Shown here piece by piece: positions 56,974 to 64,000 of a DNA stretch of 64,000 nucleotides. Below the pieces are notes generated by a model that saw nothing but the letters and a program-made list of their open reading frames with translations, searched no databases and was not told where the DNA came from. Numbering within the stretch: the first letter of the stretch is position 1; every line of letters begins with the position of its first letter. The position numbers and the translations under genes are program-made. This stretch comes from Iris pallida (lineage: Eukaryota; Streptophyta; Magnoliopsida; Asparagales; Iridaceae): assembly GCA_029216955.1 (NCBI GenBank), contig JANAVB010029819.1, positions 35,904,831 through 35,968,830 on the forward strand, written 5' to 3'.

Positions 56974-58291
56974 TGTAGAAGCATGGAAAATATTAGAATA
57001 ATGATCCATGCGGCTCTGAGTAAGAAGCTTATGCGGCCCACACAGGAGAGGCCCTATGCGGTTCAAAGAAGATTCTCAATCGCATACGGCTCGGGTGCGT
57101 ATGCGGTTCAGCAAGGCATATGCGGCTCGATGGACGCCATGTGTGATCCTTCCCTACAGCTGGTCGTTTGAGGAGTGGCCTCATTTATTGCTCCAGCACG
57201 ATTCACTGTGGCGGCCCTGACATAAAGTTTCATAATGGCCTTGCCATAATGACTGACTCCTCGGGAAAAGAAGAAAATCTCTGACCAAATCCGTCAGAAG
57301 TCCTAGATTGCCACGTGGCAATCAGTCATATACGGCTCCCTGAGAACCCGTTCCATGCGGTTCGATACAACGCTAGCTCATGCGGCTCCCTGGGAACACA
57401 TTCTCTGCGGCCTAATACAACACCAGCTCATGCGGCTCACAAAGATTACGCATATGCGGCTCAATGAAGCATCGTCCTATGCGTCTTACAAAGAGTATCT
57501 CTCTGCGGTTCGAGGATCGTCAATCCTATGCGGCTCTGACAGGACTCACAATTAAGACACGTGGCATGGGATCAATAAGAGATTTAACCGAATCTCAATA
57601 AATATATTTGACATCATCGTCATAAATACTGAGATCAGGGCATATCATTTATCATCAAGCTAATGGGACACGTGGCGAGCAATCAGACATTGGCATAATC
57701 AATCACGAGGATTTAAAGCAGCTAGCATTAATTGCTCATGAGATACGATGCTATCCGCGTTAATGGCCGAGATTCACTGTAATCAGGATCAAGGGTTCAG
57801 ATAGAATGAAGGAGCACTAACATTCCAAACAGATAATCATTAGCAAACCCTAATGATCACCCCCCACTCTTATAAATAGCCAGCATCATTCCCTTGAAAA
57901 AAAAAGAGGAGAGGTCGGCAACAAAAGAATAAAAAAAAATAAGATGAGAGAGATCTACACAGAGAGAGCTCCCCCTTTTTTCTTGTTAATCAGAGAGAGA
58001 GAAGCCAGGAGAGCAATTCGAGGATAGCAAGAAGAGCGTTTCTTCATCAACGTCGAGCAGATCTTCCCCGAGCCAAGGCTGCATACTGATCGTCCAAGGA
58101 GTAAGGCAGAGCGGCCGTCGCTTTCTCGAGCCTCTATCGTCACCCCCCAGAATCAAAAATAAACTATCGTACTTAGTCTGCTGTACCTAGGTTTTCGTCC
58201 GTAAGCTTTCTTTGTACGAGCGAGTTTGTATTGTGAGTCTAAGTTTAGTTCTCCGATAATTATTCTGTTCTTTTACAATCAATGGCAAACA
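56974..58291 (+). repeat. 3' LTR of Tat element
   Basis: Pairs with 40674-41992, 1318 bp, very few differences. It retains the perfect G-box palindrome (57307-57322), both GACACGTGGC sites and the TATA box (57871). Confidence 0.92.
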
Positions 58292-58296
58292 GTATC
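58292..58296. repeat. Target-site duplication of Tat element, right copy (GTATC)
   Basis: Against GTGTC at 40669-40673; one substitution. Confidence 0.75.
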
Positions 58297-58777
58297 ACTT
58301 TCTCTATTTCCAAGACTTTCATTGCTTGGATAATTATCGGTAGGAGGATGGGGTGCAACCTTTTGTACCCTATGCACTTGGCTAAGATCTTTAGACGTCT
58401 TGGAGTTGATCTATCTCAGTGTCCTTTCTTCTACTGCTTCTGAGCTAAGTAGATCCAGGACATACCCCAACCCACCTCCTCCACCTGGTGATGAACCTGC
58501 TGTTCCGGTTCACGCTGATGATCCTCAGGCTCTTGCCCCTGCTGTTCCAGCTGCTGCTCCTAATTTTGACCCAGGTTTGTATCAGCGATTTGATGAGTTT
58601 GTTGCCCTCTCAACGCAACATCATCAGTGCTTTGATGAATTTGTTGCACTTTCTGTGCAACGTTATCAAAGCTATATCGACTCTGAGTTCTACCACATCT
58701 CTCAGGCTCAGGTGGTGCGGAACAGCCTTGCTGATATCCACTGGAGCTTATCTCATGATCCCGCTTATCTGATTTAG
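58297..58777 (+). pseudogene. SIRE second ORF (env-like), 3' part
   Basis: Continues the ORF begun at 39997: SISKTFIAWIIIGRRMGCNL, LAKIFRRLGVDLSQCPFF, a stop and frame slips, then TYPNPPPPPGDEPAVPVHAD and a repeat-like FDEFVALSTQHHQ / FDEFVALSVQRYQ, ending ISQAQVVRNSLADIHW. The order Pro-rich hinge then a helical C-terminus fits the SIRE extra ORF. No membrane anchor is evident. Confidence 0.65.
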
Positions 58778-59344
58778 ATGACTCGTCACCCTGGGTTTAC
58801 TGGACCAACGTTAGATGATGAGGCTACTTTCACTCTCTTCGATCCTACCACGGCCTACTATCCACTGAATGCTCCTAGAGGTGACGACACACCGCTGTGG
58901 TGTAGGACTTTAGTTGGTTTTCATGGATGTTGCTGCTAGTTGATGATCATCGTAGTATTTTTTATGTACTGGTCTAAACAGATGAGTTAGACTTTTAGAC
59001 TTGTTTTAGACAGTCATTTACTGTTGAGTTATGACTGATGATGATTATGTTAGTTGCACTTCAGTTGATTTTCTTATATTAGATTTTAGTTGTGTTACTG
59101 CTTCTCTTAGTTCATTTTTTTCATGAGATTTGTTATCTATGGAATTACTCTGTCTCTGTCTTTGTTAAATGTTGAACATTATTGGCTTCACATTACGGGG
59201 GAGCCAAAATATTTTGAACATGACAAAGGAGGAGAAAGAGCAATACCAAAATTTGTTTCAAAATTTCACAGAACAAATCAGGTAATTTATTTCAATCAAA
59301 TATTTTAGATATATTTTAGTATAGAGTCAAGTTTGTCATTTATC
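58778..59344 (+). other. SIRE 3' non-coding region
   Basis: No gene. T-rich sequence leading to the polypurine tract. Confidence 0.5.
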
Positions 59345-59358
59345 AAAATGGGGGAGAT
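59345..59358 (+). other. SIRE polypurine tract
   Basis: AAAATGGGGGAGAT immediately before the 3' LTR, the usual copia plus-strand primer. Confidence 0.85.
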
Positions 59359-60437
59359 TATTGGCCCATTACTAAATGGTCACACCCGATTTTAATAAAT
59401 CAACAATGACTTAAGTCAATACACAAAAAATACAAACTGCTGCTAATATTTTAGGTCAAGTAAAATCAATATCCAAAGTGTACTACAATATTTGCAAGCA
59501 TGTCAATCATCATTTCTAAGCATTCATGTATTGGAATCGGTCTGAGTCATTTTATAATTTATTATGTATTTTTATCTTTATTGAGTCTATGATACAAATT
59601 GTAAAATTGACTGGGTATTGCTGGCTTAGGTTATCCACAGTCCACCTATACAAAAAGTCTGTCTATCCACCAAAATTCTTTACACCAAAAATATTACATA
59701 TCCTATGCAAACAGAATTGGACCAAACATTCTTCTAAGTACTGGATGAACTTAGACAGAACTCTGGCCGAGTTTGGTCTGTTCAAATTCAAATATTTGTT
59801 GCCTCCAAATCTTTATCCAATATTCGTTTGCGAAATTCTTGCATCCGAACTCTGCCCGAACTCTGTCCGAGTTTGATCCTCGAAAACACCTATAAAGAGA
59901 AGAGAATTTCTCATTTCAAATCACTCATCAATTCATCTTCTTCTCTCTATTTATATCCGATAGTGTTTTTATTGATCTAAAGCTTTCACACTCTACCTAT
60001 ACATCTCTTAGCCAAAGCCAGTAACACCTATTTGATTTAGAGTCTTTGGTTATTAGAGTTGTAAAGAGGTCGTTCGAGTTCTGAAAACATCTCTATTTTC
60101 GGAGCCAATCGTACGCTCGTCGCCAAGTACGGTGTTGTAAAGTCGGTCGTGTACTTGTCACCAAGCACGGTGTTGTAAAGTGACTGCAAGCTCTTAATTA
60201 GCTTGTGAATAGTAGATTAACAGCAGACAAGAGTACCTACGTCAGGATTAGTCCTCCAAGAGGGAAACTAGTATATATAGCGATGTCGACTGAGTTTGAT
60301 TCTCTGATCTCTATATTTATTTACTGTCTTTTTATTCACTGCCATAGTTATCTTCTTTTAATTTTTAATTGGTGATTATTTTTTGCTGCACTTGCACTCA
60401 CTTTATTCACCCCCTAGAGGTGCTCAATGGTCCTACA
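59359..60437 (+). repeat. 3' LTR of SIRE copia
   Basis: TATTGGCCC (TG changed to TA) to GTCCTACA, pairing with 33466-34568. It differs from the 5' LTR more than the Tat LTRs differ from each other, in line with the older age implied by nesting. Confidence 0.9.
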
Positions 60438-60442
60438 CATGT
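60438..60442. repeat. Target-site duplication CATGT of SIRE copia, right copy
   Basis: Matches 33461-33465. Confidence 0.85.
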
Positions 60443-61033
60443 CAGCTGAATTAACTTAAATAAACTCCTAATTTAATGAATTTACTCCAGTAGTACGTTG
60501 TAAAATATCTAAGTACAATAGTCACATGTAACTATATATCCATAACACTATAATCTCATCCACAGAACAACAATATCAACACAGAGAAAGAAATATATAA
60601 AGACGCCTAAATGAAATAGAAATAAGTAATATCCAATACAAAAGATATGTCTGAAAATAGTCAAATAGTCTAGTGAAAATATGTCCACAAAAAAGAAACT
60701 ACAATGCTGGAAATAATAATAAAATACTGGAATAAAGTACTAGCCAGGACATAGGCTAACTAGATAATATGTCCAAGACTCTAAGAGATCTCCATACCCC
60801 TGGACCAAGGAAACTCCTTTGGCAAAACCTGTAAGTCCTCAGCAAGATAACCTGTATCCATCCTTGGTCCGTAGATAGTAGGATACAAGTTCTCGTCTGA
60901 ATTTGGAAAAAACTTGGTCCTCGAAGGGACGCAACAAGATACAAAAAAAATGTCGTATGTGAAATGAATAAATAAATAAGTAAATAACAGGGCGCTAACG
61001 ATCTATGTGTATACAAGTCGAAGATGACTTTAG
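60443..61033 (-). mobile_element. Continuation of the third TR-GAG/LARD-like LTR
   Basis: Resumes the LTR begun at 33417 and is cut by the second SIRE at 61034. GGTCCTCGAAGGGACGCAAC (60918) matches the corresponding part of the TR-GAG LTR. No gene. Confidence 0.5.
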
Positions 61034-61998
61034 TGTTGACCCAAACTGGATCACAGTCAACCTAATTTTGAGTATTGACAAAAATGATATATGTTATGAT
61101 CAAATATGACACATCTAGCTCAAAGACAGAACATCATCACATATCGATTTGAGACAAGACGTCATCAACATATGAAGCTATTACTTATATTTTGTGTCTG
61201 TAATTTTTATATTTCTTTGAGTCTAGGATTATGTACGCTGAGTAACACTGAGTGTCTTAAACCTAGAATCACTTATCCAAAGCTCCACCAAACAATCACC
61301 AAACCAAACCAAGCCTATTTGAACATCCTAGCCCAATTGAACATTCTGGCCCAAGAAAGTAGAATTCGGGCCGAACTCTGGTCGAAATCTGGTTCCTTAA
61401 TTTAAGGATCCTAATTTCTAGGGTTTGCTGGTTGCTAGTTGTCCAACGGCCAAAAATTTAAATTTTGGGACAGAGTTCTGGCCGAACTCTGCCTCCCTGG
61501 ACTAGTATATATATGGCATGGTTTCTTTCATTTTTATTCATCTCTTCATCTCATCTCCTCATCTTCTATGTGCTTATACATTATAAGCCTACTCTTTCCA
61601 TCTACTAGCCACACAACTTCCTAAGCCCCAAGGTGCTCAGTGCAATTCAGCTAGAAGTTCTATACAACAGTTTGAAAGTAGTCGCTTGGATAATTCCAAG
61701 TTTTGCCTCAGCGAAAGTGTAAGAAGTTGACGTGCTCTTCTGAGTAAAGGCACGTAGTGTACCTCTATTTCACAAATAGTCGATTTCAATCCTGAGCAAG
61801 AGTTCTAAGGCCTGGATTAGTCCTCCACGAGAGAAACCAGGTTAAAACTGTTGCATTTGCGTATGCTTTTCTGATCTCTTTTATTTTCACATTAATACTC
61901 TGAATAATTATTCTGTTGGTGAAAGAGTTAATTTTTATTTGATTATTATCGAAACAAACTCTATTTACCCCCCTCTAGAGTTGCCTACACGTACTTCA
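61034..61998 (+). repeat. 5' LTR of second SIRE
   Basis: TGTTGACCC to CGTACTTCA, about 965 bp. It has GGCCGAACTCTG motifs, a TATATATA box (61506-61513) and a CT-rich leader. Confidence 0.7.
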
Positions 61999-62000
61999 AT

Positions 62001-62012
62001 TGGTATCAGATC
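62001..62012 (+). other. Primer-binding site, initiator tRNA-Met
   Basis: TGGTATCAGATC, one mismatch from the standard TGGTATCAGAGC, two bases after the LTR. Confidence 0.85.
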
Positions 62013-62052
62013 TCTGTTCTCTTATATCGGATTAACATCCTAGAGGTGATCC

Positions 62053-62456
62053 ATGGCAACCACACAACCTATCTTTACCAACTATGGTGAGGGACAGTCC
62101 ACAGATAGGCCACCCTCATTTGATGGAACCAACTACATCTATTGGAAGACTAGAATGAGTTTTTATCTCAAGTTATGAGACTTTGATCTTTGGACCATCG
62201 TCACTGATGGTTACATGAAGCCTACTAGAATTGCTGTCGAGGGGACTCTCACTGACAAACCCTACGACAAATATACCGACCAGAAAAAGAAACATGCTAG
62301 TCTATATGCTAGGGCTATTAATGCTCTCTTTTGTGCCATAGACAATACTGAATTCAACTGGGTCTCTACATGCTCCACCTTACATGAAGTATGAAAGCTT
62401 CTAGAGGTGACCCATGAAGGAACCACACAGGTTAAAGAATCAATGATCAGTCGTCT
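62053..62456 (+). pseudogene. gag: Second SIRE gag, truncated
   Basis: Starts MATTQPIFTNYGEGQSTDRP and continues SFDGTNYIYWKTRMSFYLKL, close to the gag at 34620. Two TGA stops stand where SIRE normally has another residue or Trp (after FYLKL and in HEV-stop-KLLEVTHEG). It is cut off by the next element after KESMISRL. Same role as the other gag. Confidence 0.85.
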
Positions 62457-64000
62457 TGTAACACCCACTTTTCTAAAATGAGGGTAATTTTGAACTTCTA
62501 TAAAAGTTTATTATTTAATAATAGGATTTATGATTTATGAGAATTTTTAATTAATTTAATACTATTTAAAATTGGTGAATTATAATTTTGACGTGTTAGC
62601 TAGTGAACCCTAGAACTGTTGAGCCTAGAGACTAACCATGACCATGGGGACCTAACTATGTGATTAGAATGACTATTTACAACTTTTTAGGCTAAGGGTA
62701 TTTTGGTCGTTTTGTGACTTTTGAATTATTTAGGATTTTAATTAATTGGTAAATTTTAGATCATTTTAATAATATTTAAATTGATATATTATGATTTTGG
62801 TCATTTTTCATATTTTAATATTTTGGGAAAATTTTATATTTTTAATATTGTTTTTATTGGATTTGTTTAGTCGGGTTTGAGTTTTGTCTCGTTCCGACTT
62901 ATATTGTGACCCGGGTAGCTTAAACGCTAGATGGAATCCAATATTAAGTTAAGCATAGCCCACAAAACCCAACATTCAAGTTAGTTAGTTAGACTAATTT
63001 TTATCATGCTAGAATGGTTAAGTTAGAGACTCAAAACTAGATCCTTTTGACCCCAAACTTGATCTCGACTAAACCATATGAGACTAGAGAGAGGTAATTA
63101 GGACATTTCCCATTAGCCCTAATGGACTCTTTATGGCAGCCACCTTTAGGGGAGAATGATTCATTTCATTCATTACAATTTTGCATCTTTTATTTTTCTT
63201 TTGTTCTTCCCTAATTTTAGAGAGGCTTCCCTTTGATTTGATCTCCAAATCAAATCATTCCTTCACCAAATCTTCCCTCAATCATTCCCATTCTCCAAGG
63301 GAAGGGTGCTACCAAGGATTGTAAGAGAAGTGCAAGGAGGAGGGTCCACTTTGAGGGATCTTCATATCGGAGCCGTGTCCTAAAGGATTTTATTGGGATT
63401 CCACTCCCAATAGGTAAAACCCATCCTCTAAATCGATTTCCTTTGCATATAAATTAGTTTTGAATCCGTAGGATCCATCCTCATGCATGTGTCCCCTTTA
63501 GATTCAAATTTGAGACCATTTGGAGCTCTCTTGAGGATTTTAGATATGTGTCTTGTGTCCTACTTGATAGATCCCAAATTAGGACACCCTATGTATATGT
63601 ATGTATGATAATAGTTTAAATAAATATTTAAATTCAGTTTTAGAATGGTTAGAGAGTAGATTGATCTTAGTTAGGATGGTTAGAATGAGTTTTATTTGGA
63701 TACCTATGTTGGTATCCAAGTATCTTGGCCTACATGTGTTTCTTTTGTCCAAAATAACTCAAATTCGTCATAATATTCATCCACATTTTTATTAACAAAA
63801 GTAACTTAGAAATGTCAATTTTAGCTTAGAACTCCCTTTAATCTTCCATTTTTTTAAAAGAACCGTATTGAAGTTAGCTTTCCAAATATATATTTTAATA
63901 AGCCAAAATCGTTCTAAAACTTTTTGTAAAATTATTTGAGTGTCAGCTGTCCGAAAGACAAACGCGTTTCGGTGTTTTCGTGATTCAAGGAGCTTCCGGA
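62457..64000. mobile_element. LTR-like element entering from the right edge
   Basis: TGTAACACCCACTTTTC begins abruptly inside the second SIRE gag, a typical gypsy LTR start. The remaining 1.5 kb is AT-rich and non-coding, as in a long LTR. The far end and strand are not in the window. Confidence 0.55.

Larger units (their letters stand above)
40674..58291 (+). mobile_element. Tat/Ogre-like Ty3/gypsy retrotransposon with an antisense gene
   Basis: Near-identical LTRs (40674-41992 and 56974-58291), a primer site, ORF1, gag-protease, RT-RNase H, a second archaeal-type RNase H, integrase, a tandem-repeat 3' region, an antisense gene and a polypurine tract. Dual RNase H marks the Tat clade; an extra ORF before gag is a feature of Ogre; antisense ORFs and repeat-rich 3' regions are known in Tat relatives. 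Gag-protease and integrase frames are open, but RT, RNase H and the antisense gene carry stops and frameshifts. High LTR agreement indicates the youngest large insertion in the window. Confidence 0.92.
33466..60437 (+). mobile_element. SIRE-type Ty1/copia retrotransposon, split by a Tat gypsy element
   Basis: LTRs 33466-34568 and 59359-60437 bound the element, with CATGT duplications, an initiator-Met-type primer site and a polypurine tract. Without the nested 17.6-kb gypsy it is about 9.4 kb. Order: gag, protease, integrase, RT, RNase H, then a second ORF. The domain order (integrase before RT) is copia; the gag start (FDGTNYTYWKTRM) and an extra 3' ORF are typical of the SIRE/Maximus lineage. 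Many stops and frameshifts make it inactive. Confidence 0.9.
61034..62456 (+). mobile_element. Second SIRE-type copia, 5' part
   Basis: LTR, primer site and start of gag are present; the rest is displaced by the insertion at 62457 and lies beyond the window. It is a separate copy from the element at 33466: the LTR sequence is only distantly similar. Confidence 0.8.

Overview
The window is repeat-rich nuclear DNA of a flowering plant. No intact host gene was found. Nearly all of it is nested transposable elements: Ty3/gypsy and Ty1/copia LTR retrotransposons plus one CACTA DNA transposon. The assignment rests on plant-type LTRs, initiator-tRNA-Met primer sites, a SIRE-type copia, a Tat/Ogre-type gypsy with two RNase H domains, and CACTA termini. 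The species cannot be told from the sequence.

Layout. (1) 1-1708: end of a minus-strand gypsy element running off the left edge, rich in a spaced ATGCGGC motif. (2) 1709-4011 continuing at 19830-23849: old gypsy remnants, including an RT fragment at 21910-22190. (3) 4017-19824: a 15.8-kb minus-strand gypsy element with about 3.08-kb LTRs, target duplication TAGTG, a broken gag and no pol. A 6.4-kb CACTA element (8178-14543, duplication ACC) sits inside it and carries fragments of WD40-type host genes. (4) 23855-33152: a related minus-strand element with about 4.1-kb LTRs, duplication TTATA and only 1.1 kb of non-coding interior (a LARD). (5) 33417-33465 continuing at 60443-61033: a piece of a third LTR of that superfamily. 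It is split by a SIRE-type copia (33466-60437, duplication CATGT). That copia's second ORF is in turn split by a 17.6-kb Tat/Ogre-like gypsy (40674-58291, duplication GTGTC/GTATC). (6) 61034-62456: the 5' part of a second SIRE, cut by another gypsy-like LTR from 62457 to the right edge.

The Tat element is the most interesting part. Its plus strand carries ORF1, gag-protease, RT-RNase H, archaeal-type RNase H and integrase. Its minus strand carries what looks like a complete but mutated spliced gene: a TATA box, a Lys/Ala-rich exon 1, a large plant-mobile-domain exon 2 and a coiled-coil exon 3. An ATGCGGC motif, mostly spaced 24-25 bp, fills the LTRs and the first intron of the antisense gene. 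In ORF1 it occurs in both orientations and encodes 10-12-residue repeats. The same motif with similar spacing fills 1-930 in a different element. One testable idea is a sequence-specific recognition system, similar in logic to the VANDAL/VANC anti-silencing systems. Coordinates of LTRs and target duplications come from reading the two copies against each other by eye; no alignment or database search was run.
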